Assembly: GCA_037039925.1 (NCBI GenBank) | Contig: JAXRKP010001285.1 | Location: forward strand, 31,001-95,000 | Origin: Doris montereyensis | Lineage: Eukaryota; Mollusca; Gastropoda; Nudibranchia; Dorididae | Reading direction: 5' to 3' | DNA: 64,000 bases | Shown here: piece after piece, positions 39,501 through 46,000 of the stretch | Layout of the letters: each line of letters opens with the position of its first letter | Numbering within the stretch: position 1 is the stretch's first letter | Position numbers and translations under genes: made by a program | The notes under the pieces: generated by a model | Told to the model about the DNA's origin: nothing | The model's input: the letters and a program-made list of their open reading frames with translations, nothing else | Databases searched by the model: none

Positions 39501-42500
39501 TTTTTTGTTTTGTTATCCTTTTTGCCTGACTGGTCAGAGTGTTGTTGATTTCGTTGTTGTTTTTGTTTTTCTGTGAGTGAAAATCTGACAGCTCATTTCC
39601 CTGTACATGTGTTCGTCGTGTTGTGTTTCGATGGTGATTAGATTTCGAGGTGGGTTGGTGGTGCGAGTGTGAATGACTGGTCTTCGACCGGTGATTGTTT
39701 TGATTAAATGGCGTTTACGCTTGCCACCGCGGTGACATTTCCAGCCGTTCCAGAAAATTATTAAGTGTATTAAACAGTAAACAATAATTGTCACCAAATA
39801 AAATGCCATTAAAAAACGTTGAATTGATCTCCATTTAAAATTTGAAATATTGTAAATTTATTTGATTAAAATCGTTAAAAAGTATTTTAAGATATACACA
39901 ACACATTCACAAATATAATGGGTATAAAATCCGAAGGAGAAATAAGATAAATCCACTGGTAAAAATAAAAACAACACAGCACATGATACACGTCTTGCCT
40001 GCTAGGCATAGTTAGTTGTTTTAGTTTTTCATCAATATGCTCACTAATAGAACTTCAATATAAAGTGGAAAAGAAACACAGGAGCATGGGAGCCTCTAGG
40101 ACATGTCACATCTGTAACCTACAGAGGTTAGTAACGGCCAAGATTAAATCGAACACATATATATATAGAGTATAGATATAACATAAGACAAGCATTTCAT
40201 ATGTCATGTCATTATTAGTCGGGTCAGGCCTGAGGTTATGCATCGAATATTATGTCTTCAACTTTTATCTCAAAACCTGTGAAGTACTTACCAAAACCCC
40301 ATCCTTGAAAGTGTAGAACCCTTGCGTAAGAGGAATCAGATAAACCCCGTGTTTGGACGCAATCCGTCTGATCTGGATCAAAAGAAAGCAAGGATGACAA
40401 TTCTTCTTTTTGAAATAACAATGTAGAAGGCTGTTAGTCTGAAGTAGGCTTACTGTAAGTTTAAATTAGTAATAAATCTTATTGATAGTAGTGCAGACAC
40501 TACAGATAAAATAAAAAAATGATACTAGTATATATAATTTTATAAATCTGTTGAATCTTGATCTGGATAGTCTTACATCATAAATATTTAGCATCTTAAA
40601 TTTATTTTTCTACCTAGCTCTAGATCTATAACATTTTCATCATTATTTTATAGTCTAGAATTGTAGTAGTTGTTCTAAACCTTGTTGGGGTACTGAACCC
40701 TGCAAGATTTCATATGTCATGTCATGTGTAAGAAAATCTTTCATAATTGATTGAACCAGCTTAAAAACCACTGATCTGGATCTACTTCTAAATTAGGCCA
40801 ACTAATTATAAATTAGAACTTTTAAAAAGTTATAGATCTAGCTATTCTGTTGATCTTGATGATATGACAATCTGGTTAATTTAGAGAATCTAGTAGAGAA
40901 AAATAGATCTAAAATCTTGATACCTCGCCGATAAGTCAATAACATGGGACTGAAGGTATCGACAACATAGCGTCCCCAAATGAGACTCTTTCCATTCCTC
41001 CATAGAAAGGTAGTCATGCCATCGGGCCTACGCCCGTCCACTCGATGTAGCCCTGTGGGCTTGAGGATGCAGGGATAGCCTAATTTTGTCAACGATCTGC
41101 TTGACGATAAGATTTATCTCGGAGTGTCTCGGAAGTCTCCGGCTTGCTGTTGCAAGATAAACAATGATGTCCGAGGGGAATCAACAATCAATTTGCATTT
41201 GCATCCGATGGGTTAGCAGATATCGGAGCCTAGCTCTAGGACCAACGGCGGTCCTGAGCCTGGTTACAGGGCTGAGAAAATTGCCGGGGGTAGAGATGGA
41301 AGAGAGAATCTCAATAGCAATCATTAGAGGCAACACGCCAGTATTCTTTCTTGTGCCACCAATATCATTTTACCGTAGTTATAGTTATAAGTTATAGTTT
41401 GTGTTAGCAGTTTTGTAACAGTAAGTAATTAATCATTGAAGAGCTACCTGCTTTGTACGCCTAATTTATTCAAAGTAAGCAGATGGAATTTATTTCTAGG
41501 CTAGTTTTCTAAGTTACCTCATACCACGTGTTTTGCAATAAAAAGTTTGAAAAGAGCATCTAGATCCAGATTTACTTTACACACAGTCGCTTCTCGATAA
41601 TAAGAAAACTACTGTTTCGAGCAATTTGTCCGGGTTATTGAAACATCCAGATTATCAAATCCCCTTCAAAGCGTCACATTGTGAATCAGCGAATGGCCTC
41701 AGAACTTACAGTAATGAAGGCCTGATGCATTTTATGGGGTATAGAGCACTATGATGCGGTTCATTACTGTCCAGATCTCTTTGACTTGTGCCTCAGGTTT
41801 CTTGCTTTTACACATACTTTACACCACGACTGAAGAACAAGAAAACGAAGAAGAAAAAAGAAGAAGAAAAGGACAAGAGAGAGAGAGTAAGAAAAAAGAA
41901 AGAGAGAGACAGACAGAGAAAATTGCTAAATTATGTCATGGCTGTTTTTACTGTTAGAGGGAAGTCGAGTTAGGTTGCTTTGATGTGCCGTCACTTCGTC
42001 AGCAGACTGGTTAAATTATAATTAGACTATCTCGAACTATTGAGTGTTCGGTTTATCGAAGCATTAACTCTCTAGGCCTATATTTTGGTAACTTAGTTCA
42101 AAATAAGGCGTTCGGATCTGTAATTCCGTATTATCCTGTACAAATAAAGAAGACTACAACTCATCTGTATGGGTTAATTATTGAGACTGAGACATCCGGA
42201 TTATATTATCAAAGTTTCGGAAGTCTGGACTATCAAGCCGTGACTGAATTTTACATCATCGATTCAATGAATCAATCCTGATCTTTTCTTCTCTAAATTC
42301 TTGCAGTTGTAGTCTAGTAACGAGTAATGTAGTAGTGGTAGTCTACTACTGATGTCAGGCAAGTAATAATGAAGGCTAAAGGTAGAGGCTAAAGAGTGAA
42401 TTATAAATTAGCCCAATCAAGCCCACCAAAAGGTAAAGTCATTTTTATCATTTCTTAAGGTCACCATACCTCTACAAAGGGAATAATTGATGTCCACATC

Positions 42501-42618
42501 AGATTTGACAAATCCTGCCACAGCCAAAAACGCCATCGCTTAAAACTAGTGGTAGGTTTGCACAACACAAGAGAAAAACTGAAATCAGAAATAATCGTTG
42601 AAAAAGAATAGACTCCAT
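2650..42618 (-). CDS. NOMO: NOMO (nodal modulator), split gene, whole span
   Basis: The joined exons on the minus strand match the animal NOMO protein from end to end: signal peptide, GFVKSDVDINYSL near the N-terminus, repeated beta-sandwich domains ending in motifs such as NTPQLPNLVASGFSMCGQ and VLPGKYKASI, then a C-terminal membrane segment (FLILPLFALVVALAYN). In known animals NOMO is a type I ER membrane protein that joins nicalin and TMEM147 in the BOS complex at the Sec61 multipass translocon. Exons found: 42470-42618, 40292-40372, 36521-36611, 35227-35333, 20515-20589, 17658-17796, 11800-11889, 10877-10933, 8296-9332, 6291-6425, 5544-5786, 4098-4338, 2650-3445. All have GT/AG borders, and phases agree wherever neighbours are both present. 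They give about 1080 codons against about 1220 in human. Exon 2 is uncertain and one exon after 35227 is missing. Several exons need one-base corrections, which I read as sequencing errors rather than pseudogene decay because they compensate and the protein is otherwise conserved. Confidence 0.95.
3565..3790 (-). mobile_element. SINE family B, degenerate copy in intron 14
   Basis: On the minus strand this aligns with the SINE at 48140-48430. Both share GTGCAMA...TGCACACRGGGCC and the tRNA-like head containing CTCAACCCAAAGGT. The copy is interrupted by poly-G/poly-C runs (3687-3698, 3762-3774). Confidence 0.6.
3901..4050. repeat. Dispersed repeat E, copy 1
   Basis: First of about eight copies of a 100-150 bp interspersed sequence. 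On the plus strand the consensus runs GTGATCTCAGGGTGAATTAA, GAGGAAACAGCAAGATRAAA, GATAAGTGAAAGAGTGAAAG, then GAAAGAAGTAGGACCTACCA and ACAGCACCCGCCAAC. It has no coding potential and its class is unknown. Confidence 0.75.
4098..4338 (-). CDS. NOMO: NOMO exon 14
   Basis: Reads LGPLHSGKKYLVDAQKAGYV, then AFKLGEISIQMLDEAG and KPLPGVLLSLSGEKQFRSNN, ending RIAIVGL. Human has VGPLHSDLEYTVTSQKEGYV...QPLPGVLLSLSGGLFRSN. Acceptor CACGCTAG, donor CTG|GTGAGT, 241 bp, phase 2 to 0. No indel is needed. Confidence 0.95.
4400..4935. repeat. Dispersed repeat E, copies 2-4
   Basis: Three adjacent, diverged copies: about 4400-4515, 4573-4745 and 4800-4935. The last ends with GATGATCTCAGGGTAAATTC and AGAGGAAACAGCAAAATTAAA and runs straight into the splice-site minisatellite at 4940. 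Confidence 0.75.
4940..5560. repeat. 20-bp minisatellite made of exon 13 splice-donor copies
   Basis: About 30 units of roughly GGCAAATACAGGTAAACCT on the minus strand. Exon 13 ends AAAGGCAAATACAG and its intron begins GTAACTGG, so each unit is a copy of the last ten or so exon bases plus the first intron bases. Many units keep a good CAG|GTAA donor. The array reaches the true donor at 5544 without a gap. Confidence 0.93.
5544..5786 (-). CDS. NOMO: NOMO exon 13
   Basis: Reads SGEKLVISAKSADLLFYPDE, TGQSCPGRSAELVGRKGVF and EPVLLASDSKGKY, matching human SGEKITVTPSSKELLFYP...SGESCPGKLIEIHGKAGLF. It is 243 bp, phase 2 to 2, with acceptor CAAAAG and donor AAATACAG|GTAACT. The donor context is repeated about 30 times in the array that follows it in the intron. 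Confidence 0.95.
5787..6290. other. Intron 12, no recognised element
   Basis: An AT-rich intron between exons 12 and 13. It contains a poly-A/poly-T stretch (5799-5824) but no repeat unit, transposon or RNA that I recognise. Confidence 0.7.
6291..6425 (-). CDS. NOMO: NOMO exon 12
   Basis: Reads RSSVEDIPTVLGPLKPNA, then an alanine-, threonine- and lysine-rich stretch, then NTVYTFSHWAR. Human has SSIDSEPALVLGPLK, a charged linker, and FSYDFSYWAR. The charged linker is shorter here, so the exon is compact. It starts in phase 2 and ends in phase 2 at GCCAG|GTACGT. Its acceptor GTCACAG is preceded directly by a TTA microsatellite instead of an ordinary polypyrimidine tract. Confidence 0.92.
6431..6500. 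repeat. AAT microsatellite abutting exon 12 acceptor
   Basis: About 22 uninterrupted AAT triplets on the plus strand. On the transcribed strand this is a TTA/ATT run that ends about 6 bases before the exon 12 acceptor GTCACAG. It occupies the position of the branch point and polypyrimidine tract. Confidence 0.97.
6740..6885. repeat. Dispersed repeat E, copy 5
   Basis: Shows the family order: CCAATCCATGATATGCGGTG, CTCAAAGTGAATTA, AAACAGCAAGATG, GTGAAAGAGTGAGAGGAAAA, CTAGGACC, then GTCCGCCAACCACCCAC. It is a near full-length copy in intron 11. Confidence 0.8.
7140..7345 (-). mobile_element. SINE family A, minus-strand copy lacking its tRNA head
   Basis: On the minus strand it reads GACGTTGTGTTCCTTGAGAA, AGACACGTAACAC, CTACCCAGGTGCAAATGGGT and GCGTCAGACTAGCGTCCTG, colinear with the complete element at 62500-62765. 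The 5' tRNA-like head is missing. Repeat E (7346) takes its place. Confidence 0.85.
7346..7450. repeat. Dispersed repeat E, copy 6
   Basis: CTCAGGGTGAAATAAGAGGA, AACAGCAAAATGAAATATAA, GTAGGACCAACCACC and CCGCCAACTGCCC follow in family order. It joins the SINE at 7345 directly. Confidence 0.75.
7590..7735 (+). pseudogene. Fragment of a reverse-transcriptase C-terminus (LINE remnant)
   Basis: In different frames of the plus strand it reads RPKGRPRRRY and, about 70 bp later, QDRASWRNIILG. This is the pattern of a common LINE reverse-transcriptase tail (GRPRKRW ... A.DR..WR). The reading frame is broken between the two parts. Too short to classify to clade. Confidence 0.55.
7914..8158. repeat. 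20-bp minisatellite, about 12 units
   Basis: Units read GTAAACACGAAAGGCTTAAT with small variants (GGCTAAT, GGGTTAAT, GGCTTGAT). It lies in intron 11 about 140 bp downstream of the exon 11 donor. Confidence 0.95.
8296..9332 (-). CDS. NOMO: NOMO exon 11, large central lumenal exon
   Basis: A single 1037-bp exon encodes about 345 residues of the central lumenal region: GIGLPKVTVILNGKNHAV, SPNTPQLPNLVASGFSMCGQ, ATEADGTFCASVKPGKYLV, AVLPGKYKASIIMDTWCW, GLNRFCLAHPGVYTLTPES and DISLEI. The order is the same as in human NOMO. A base is missing near 9034-9037 and one is extra in the GGGG run at 8779-8782. Together they restore 345 codons plus 2 bases. Acceptor GACTGTAG, donor AAG|GTAAAA. GC content is clearly higher than in the flanking introns. 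Confidence 0.95.
9333..10480. other. Intron 10, proximal part: nothing recognised
   Basis: AT-rich DNA without tandem repeats, transposon motifs or conserved frames that I can see. The short open frames lack any recognisable protein sequence. Confidence 0.7.
10492..10838. repeat. 22-bp minisatellite with acceptor-like units
   Basis: About 15 units of CCACATATCTGTAATGTGAAAA. On the transcribed strand each unit is TTTTCACATTACAG followed by ATATGTGG, which resembles a 3' splice site (pyrimidines, then ACAG). It lies 40 bp into intron 10. Confidence 0.95.
10877..10933 (-). CDS. NOMO: NOMO exon 10
   Basis: Nineteen codons reading TKFEVAGFSVSGKILDKEG, matching human PVFHVMGFSVTGRVLNGPEG. Acceptor TTCTGTTCAG, donor GGG|GTAGGT, phase 0 to 0. 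The 22-bp minisatellite starts about 40 bp into the following intron. Confidence 0.93.
11080..11310 (-). mobile_element. tRNA-derived SINE remnant (family C)
   Basis: On the minus strand the head reads GGCGTTGTAGCTGAACCGTA and, further on, CACTGGTTTAAGCCCCACGG. These resemble RNA polymerase III A and B boxes at tRNA-like spacing. The following sequence matches nothing else in the window. A degenerate copy in intron 9. Confidence 0.5.
11800..11889 (-). CDS. NOMO: NOMO exon 9
   Basis: Thirty codons, phase 0 to 0, between TTCTCTTCAG and GAG|GTAAGG, reading VPFYKGEHITFDVKPDRLDV and ending SITLE. This is nearly colinear with human IPFYRGERITFDVAPSRLDF. No indel is needed. Confidence 0.95.
11890..12850. 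other. Intron 8, distal part: nothing recognised
   Basis: Mostly AT-rich. A more GC-balanced patch at 12360-12560 could be an old insertion, but no motif identifies it. Confidence 0.55.
12853..12985. repeat. Dispersed repeat E, copy 7, at the edge of an array
   Basis: Reads GAGATGATCCCACTGTGAAC, GGTGAAAGAGTGAGAGGAAA and GAAGTAGCACCTACCAGTAG, then CCACCCACCAATTCC, which is already the sequence of the 63-bp unit. The matching other side, AAAGGGTGAAAGGAAAGAAG, appears where the array ends at about 16325. The array therefore sits inside an E copy. Confidence 0.8.
12962..16325. repeat. 63-bp minisatellite, about 53 units
   Basis: The unit is TGTGACTGTAGCCACCCACC, AACTGCTTACAATTGAAATG, GACAAACACCAGGATGGCAG plus ACA. 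Because 63 is divisible by three, open frames of 80-140 codons run through it on both strands. They repeat the unit and are not genes. A higher-order block of 385 bp is duplicated perfectly or nearly so (about 14527-14911 and 14912-15296). Confidence 0.97.
16381..16590. repeat. 15-bp minisatellite
   Basis: Units AGCTAAGTATGTCTC and AGTCTCAGTATGTCTC alternate. About 14 copies in intron 8. Confidence 0.93.
16591..17204. other. Intron 8 segment, nothing recognised
   Basis: No repeat unit, transposon or conserved frame. The sequence is unique within the window as far as I can see. Confidence 0.6.
17205..17655. repeat. 48-bp minisatellite containing exon 8 donor bases
   Basis: About nine units of CAATTCATCAAAAAGCAGCA, ACCTTTCATCGTGTGCACTC and ATGCATTC. 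The last unit merges with the exon 8 donor. On the minus strand the intron begins GTGAGTGCACACGATGAAAG, and each unit has ATGAGTGCACACGATGAAAG. One unit (about 17281-17300) keeps GTGAGTGCACACG intact. Confidence 0.95.
17658..17796 (-). CDS. NOMO: NOMO exon 8
   Basis: From acceptor CATTTCAG the frame starts TVGQCQK. Dropping one A from the six-A run (T6 at 17775-17780 on the plus strand) then gives GAPAGFKSKDSTLQALCH and TSREDGTFVFREVPTGSYF, the match to human VLGCNVSPVPGF...SREDGSFSFYSLPSGGY. Corrected length is 46 codons, phase 0 to 0. The donor GTG|GTGAGT lies at the edge of the 48-bp array at 17205-17655. Confidence 0.92.
17965..20040. repeat. 30-bp minisatellite, about 67 units
   Basis: The main unit is TGTATACTTAGAAACGTCTG plus GACACTATGG. 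A diverged block at 19440-19740 has ACATTACGCTGTATACTTAG plus AAAAATTAATGG. A more decayed block follows at 19740-20040. Frames stay open because the unit is a multiple of three. Confidence 0.96.
20041..20514. other. Intron 7, exon-proximal part: nothing recognised
   Basis: Unique AT-rich DNA between the exon 7 donor and the 30-bp array. Confidence 0.65.
20515..20589 (-). CDS. NOMO: NOMO exon 7
   Basis: A 75-bp exon, phase 0 at both ends, between acceptor AATTTCAG and donor GTAAGT. It reads GQVTGDGHPMKSVNFVLFS and then GAKL, matching human GSVRSDGEPMKGVKFLLFS. It is isolated between a 2-kb array of a 30-bp unit on its 3' side and the large AAAG-rich array on its 5' side. The exon that should precede it is not seen. 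Confidence 0.93.
20655..24100. repeat. 30-34-bp AAAG-rich minisatellite, about 105 units
   Basis: The unit is AAAAGAAAGAAAAAGTAGAA plus CCTACCAACAGT with a variable A/AAAG part. It resembles the 3' part of dispersed repeat E (GAAAGAAGTAGGACCTACCAACAG). On the transcribed strand it gives a long pyrimidine run followed by ACTGTTGGTAGGTTC, so each unit holds acceptor-like and donor-like (GGTAGGT) words. Confidence 0.95.
24100..31700. other. Mosaic zone: two arrays interleaved with fragments of a unique sequence
   Basis: Fragments of the 30-bp AAAG unit (from the left) and the 60-bp unit (from the right) are mixed with short unique words, with no intact order. The unique words recur at least twice, mostly colinearly. 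GGCTGAACATTTTA occurs at 24662 and 26470, AATAAACCGAA at 24783 and 31009, and AAACAAAACACATGA at 25160 and 31661. I see no complete gene. The NOMO exon expected between 35227 and 20589 should lie here or nearby. Confidence 0.8.
31700..34755. repeat. 60-bp minisatellite, about 50 units
   Basis: The unit is AATGGAGTTTTGACAAAGGC, TAAGGATGTGCATCTATAGC and AAGATGTACCATGTGCCACT. A common shorter form lacks ATGTGCC. Units become cleaner toward the right end. Open frames on the minus strand simply repeat the unit (CYRCTPLAFVKTPLVAHGTS). Confidence 0.97.
34795..34890. repeat. Dispersed repeat E, copy 8
   Basis: ATCCACTACATGTGGTGATC, then TTAGAGAAAACAGCAAGATG, then GTGAAAGAGAGATAGGAAAG, in the order of the other copies. 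It lies 40 bp beyond the last 60-bp unit. Confidence 0.75.
34891..35226. other. Intron 5 start: no clear feature
   Basis: Unique sequence. The part near 35155-35190 has a tRNA-head-like string on the minus strand (GGCTACCAGTAGAGCATCTG), but no B box is convincing. Confidence 0.5.
35227..35333 (-). CDS. NOMO: NOMO exon 5
   Basis: Acceptor GCCGACAG, then VVSQGQPSGPDGGQVELL and TTKNGG, ending AG|GTAGAG in phase 2. This aligns without gaps to human VLSKGQPLGPAGVQVSL...TQPGGK. No frameshift is needed. The 60-bp minisatellite that ends at 34755 lies downstream of this exon in the same intron. Confidence 0.92.
35334..36117. other. Intron 4, AT-rich, nothing recognised
   Basis: Contains only short local repeats (ATATAACATT three times near 35745-35770, CA run at 35532-35541). 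Confidence 0.65.
36118..36362 (+). repeat. Dispersed repeat D, copy 2
   Basis: Diverged copy of 2222-2470 in the same orientation: GATGCTGCGCATTTAAG, AACCCAATAGGGATG, TTATACAGGTTTCTATTGAT and CTAACTAGACAAAGCATAGG. Confidence 0.8.
36521..36611 (-). CDS. NOMO: NOMO exon 4
   Basis: The acceptor CTTACCAG is followed by SVELKVDGENDPCSK, then, in a second frame, EDINFKFTGF, then back in the first frame SVTGM at the donor GTACGT. Human has TVELHVDGVSDICTKGGDINFVFTGFSVNGK. One base is missing near 36568 and one is extra near 36537. The two errors cancel, so length and phase (1 base plus 30 codons) are correct. Only about 24 bases are read out of frame. Confidence 0.88.
36830..39810 (-). mobile_element. 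Decayed LINE (endonuclease plus reverse transcriptase) in NOMO intron 3
   Basis: Read on the minus strand. The endonuclease start has NLNCGSL (about 39465) and ETHSPDIIL. The reverse transcriptase has GPDDIPSKILKETA (about 38280), LILDFSKAFDTVPY (about 37900) and the catalytic LFADDSLLFS (about 37595). The tail has LVRPMLEYA (about 37215) and SFFPSNHLR (about 36900). The order and motifs fit a Jockey/CR1-type non-LTR retrotransposon. The clade is inference. Many frameshifts and stops show it is dead. It lies in the same orientation as NOMO. Confidence 0.9.
39811..40291. other. Intron 3 beside exon 3: nothing recognised
   Basis: AT-rich unique sequence with a short TA run at 40160-40170. Confidence 0.6.
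40292..40372 (-). CDS. NOMO: NOMO exon 3
   Basis: After the acceptor GATCCAG the sequence reads QTDC and, after dropping one T near 40357, AKHGVYLIPLTQGFYTFK, which parallels human QTDCAPNNGYFMIPLYDKGDF. It then jumps to GWGF before the donor GTAAGT, so about 15 bases (human IEPPL) appear to be missing. The exon identity is fairly secure but its 3' half is corrupted in this assembly or has truly changed. Confidence 0.7.
40950..41110 (-). pseudogene. Fragment of LINE reverse transcriptase C-terminus
   Basis: Minus strand reads LTKLGYPCILKPTGLHRVDG, RRPDGMTTF, GKSLIW and VDTFSP. This is the pattern GL.R.DG.RPDG.T..PW..GK.L.WD...DTF seen near the C-terminus of many invertebrate LINE polyproteins. 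Open over about 80 codons, but no further domains follow. Confidence 0.6.
41111..42469. other. Intron 1: no confident feature apart from the exon 2 candidate
   Basis: Contains a purine-rich GAAGAA/GAGAGA patch at 41828-41920 and otherwise unique, AT-rich DNA. Exon 2 of NOMO should be here or between 40373 and 40950. Confidence 0.5.
41710..41748 (-). CDS. NOMO: Candidate NOMO exon 2 (weak)
   Basis: NOMO needs a short exon of roughly 12 codons between exon 1 and the QTDC segment of exon 3 (human IKLYTKHGTLK). The only place I see with a TAG acceptor, an LYTP-like reading and a good donor (ACT|GTAAGT) is this 39-bp stretch. The phase does not fit without an indel and the residues after LYTP match poorly. 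Another open stretch (about 41528-41569) is no better. Treat as a guess. Confidence 0.2.
42470..42618 (-). CDS. NOMO: NOMO exon 1: start codon and signal peptide
   Basis: The start ATG at 42618-42616 opens MESILFQRLFLISVFLLCC, a clear hydrophobic signal peptide, followed by SDGVFGCG and, after a one-base correction, GFVKSDVDINYSLVE, the conserved first lumenal segment. An extra A near 42516 and an extra T in the TTT run at 42476-42478 break the raw frame. Removing both gives 49 codons ending exactly at GAG|GTATGG. An upstream ATG at 42640 is in another frame and lacks a signal peptide, so the 42618 start is preferred. Confidence 0.88.
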
Positions 42619-42746
42619 TCTGATGTGTGACCAAGCCCATTTGCTTTTCAGCGGCGGAAGTCAAGAGTGGTCTCCCACAACCTGACGTTGTTTCATGTAA
42701 AGTTCTAAACACCGTTACTTTACAATTTCATAACATAAATATCCTT

Positions 42747-42752
42747 TCCTCT

Positions 42753-42784
<32 letters not shown>

Positions 42785-42868
42785 TTCTTCTTCTTCTTCT
42801 TCTTCTTCTTCTTCTTCTTCTTCTTCTTCTTCTTCTTCTTTTCCATCTTCTTCTTTTTCTTCTTCTTC
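42747..42868. repeat. GAA/TTC triplet tract 130 bp upstream of the NOMO start
   Basis: About 36-40 near-perfect CTT triplets on the plus strand, so GAA on the transcribed (minus) strand. A few interruptions (TTCC, TTTTCCATC) lie near its ends. It lies in the 5' UTR or promoter of NOMO. Confidence 0.97.
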
Positions 42869-43014
42869 TTATGCATCAGTGTGATTGTGATGGAAATGTT
42901 TTTGTCTCCCTTCTTTCTTTCAATTTCAATTTTCAATTTGTATTGTATTGTGATTTGTGAATTCATCAGAACTGGAAAGCAGGAATAAAATTGTGAATGA
43001 ATTTTTTTCTTTCA

Positions 43015-46000
43015 CACCCACGACTTACAAAAAATGTGATCTCAGGTTGTTGGTTGATTTACCCATCCACACCCACACCTTACAAACAAATGTGATCTCA
43101 GGTTGTTGGTTTGATTTGGATCTCAGGAATAAAATACCTTACAAACAAATGTGATCCAGGTTGCTGGTTTCATTTACCCACATCCACATCCACAAAACAA
43201 ATGTGATCTCAGGTTGTTGGTTTGATTTACCCACACCCACACCTTACAAACAACTGTGATTTCAGGTTGTTGGTTTGATTTACCCACACCCACACCTTAT
43301 AAACAACTTACAAAAAATGTGATCTCACGTTGTTGGTTTGATTTACCCACACCCACACCTTATAAACAAATGTAATCTCAGGTTTACCCAAATCATCAAA
43401 CAAATGTGATCCACCCAAATCCACACCTTACAAACAAATGTGATCTCAGGTTGTTGGTTTGATTTACTCAAATCCACACCTTACAAACAAATCGTGATCT
43501 TTGTTGGTTTGATTTACCCACATCCACACCCACACCTTAACAAAGATCTCAGGTTGTTGGTTTGATTTACCCACATTACAAACAAATGTGATCTCAGATT
43601 GTTGGTTTGAACCCAATTACCTTACCATATCCATACCTTACAAACAAATGTAATCCTCAGGTTGCTGGTTTGATTTACCCACAACAACATCCACACACAA
43701 ATAAATGTAATCTCAGGTTGTTGGTTTGATTTACCCACAACAACACCTGCAAACAAATGTAATCAGAACAACATCCACACCTTACAAACAAATGATCTCA
43801 GGTTGTTGGTTTGATTTACCCAACCACACCCACATCTTATAAACAAATGTGATCTCAGGTTGTTGGTTTGATTTACCCACATCCACACCTTACAAACAAA
43901 TGTGATCTCAGGTTGTTGGTTTGATTTACCCTAAATCCACACCTTACAAACAAATGTGATCTCAGGTTGTTGGTTTTATTTACCCAATCCACACCTACAA
44001 ACAAATGTGATCTCAGGTTGTTGGTTTGATTTACCCAAATCCACACCTTACAAACAAATGTGATCTCAGGTTGTTGGTTTGATTTACCCAAATCCACACC
44101 TTACAAACAAATGTAATCTCAGGTTGTTGGTTTGATTTACCCACATCCACACCTTACAAACAAATGTAATCTCAGATTGTTGGTTTGATTTACCCAAATC
44201 CACACCTTACAAACAATTGTAATCTCAGGTTATGGGTTTTGATTTACCCAAATCCACATCCACACCTTACAAACAAATGTAATCTCAGGTTGTTGGTTTG
44301 ATTTACCATCCACACAAAACAAATCCACACCTTACAAACAAATGTAATCTCAGGTTGTTGGTTTGATTACCCCACAATCAATCTTACAAACAAATGTAAT
44401 CTCAGATTGTTTGTTTGATTTACCCACATCCACACCTTACAAACAAATGTGATCTCAGGTTGTTGGTTTGATTTACCCAAATCCACATCCACACCTTACA
44501 AACAAATGTGATCTCAGGTTGTTGGTTTGATTTACCCACATCCACATCCACACCTTACAAACAAATGTGATCTCAGGTTGTTGGTTTGATTTACCCAAAT
44601 CCAAATCACATCTTACAAACAAATGTGAACTCAGGTTGTTGGTTGTTGGGTCAATTTACCCAAATCCACATCCACACCTTACAAACAAATGTGATCTCAG
44701 GTTGTTGGTTTGATTTACCCACATCCACACCTTACAAACAAATGTGATCTCAGGTTGTTGGTTTGATTTACCCACATCCACACCTTACAAACAAATGTGA
44801 TCTCAGGTTGTTGGTTTGATTTACCCACATCCACATCCACATCTACAAACAAATGTGAACTCAGGTTGTTGGTTTGATTTAAATCCACACCTATAAACAA
44901 ATGTGATCTCAGGTTGTTGGTTTGATTTACCCACATCCACACCTTACAAACAAATGTGCTCAGGTTGTTGGTTTGATTTACCCAAATCCACATCCACACC
45001 TTACAAAAACAAATGTGAACTCAGGTTGTTGGTTTGATTTACCACATCAACATCCACACCTTACAAACAAATGTGAACTCAGGTTGTTGGTTTGATTTAC
45101 TCAAATCATCCACACCTTACAAACAAATGTGATCTCAGGTTGTTGGTTTGATTTACCCACATCCACACATCCACATCTTACAAACAAATGTGATCTCAGG
45201 TTGTTGGTTTGATTTACCCACATCCACACCTTACAAACAAATGTGATCTCAGGTTGTTGGTTTGATTTACCCACATCCACACATCCACACCTTACAAACA
45301 AATGTGAACTCAGGTTGTTGGTTTGATTTACCCACATCCACATCCACACCTTACAAACAAATGTGAACTCAGGTTGTTGGTTTGATTTCCCAAATCCAAA
45401 TCCACACCTTACAAACAAATGTGATCTCAGGTTGTTGGTTTGATTTACCCAAATCCACATCCACACTTTACAAACAAATGTGAACTCAGGTTGTTGGTTT
45501 GATTTACCAAATCCACATCCACACCTTACAAACAAATGTGATCTCAGGTTGTTGGTTTGATTTACCCACATCCACACCTTAATGTAATCTCAGGTTGTTG
45601 GTTTGATTTACCCAAATCCACACCTTACAAACAAATGTGATCTCAGGTTGTTGGTTTGATTTACCCAAATCCACATCTTAGAAACAAATGTGATCTCAGG
45701 TTGTTGGTTTGATTTACCCACATCCACACTTACAAACAAATGTGATCTCAGGTTGTTGGTTTGATTTACCCACATCCACACCTTACAAAAAATGTGATCT
45801 CAGGTTGTTGGTTTGATTTACCCAAATCCACACCTTACAAACAAATGTAATCTCAGGTTGTTGGTTTGATTTACCCAATCCACACCTTAAAACAAATGTG
45901 ATCTCAGGTTGTTGGTTTGATTTACCCAAATCCACACACACCTTACAAACAAAATGTGATCTCAGGTTGTTGGTTTGATTTACCCACATCCACACCTTAC

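Noticed and set aside
37100..39810. Active retrotransposon
   Set aside because: Endonuclease and reverse-transcriptase motifs are clear, but stops and frameshifts occur throughout both domains, so it is dead.
41528..41569. Alternative NOMO exon 2 between GATCTAG and GAG|GTAACT
   Set aside because: Open and with good borders, but it reads MLFSNFLLQNTWYE, which has no real resemblance to the expected IKLYTKHGTLK.
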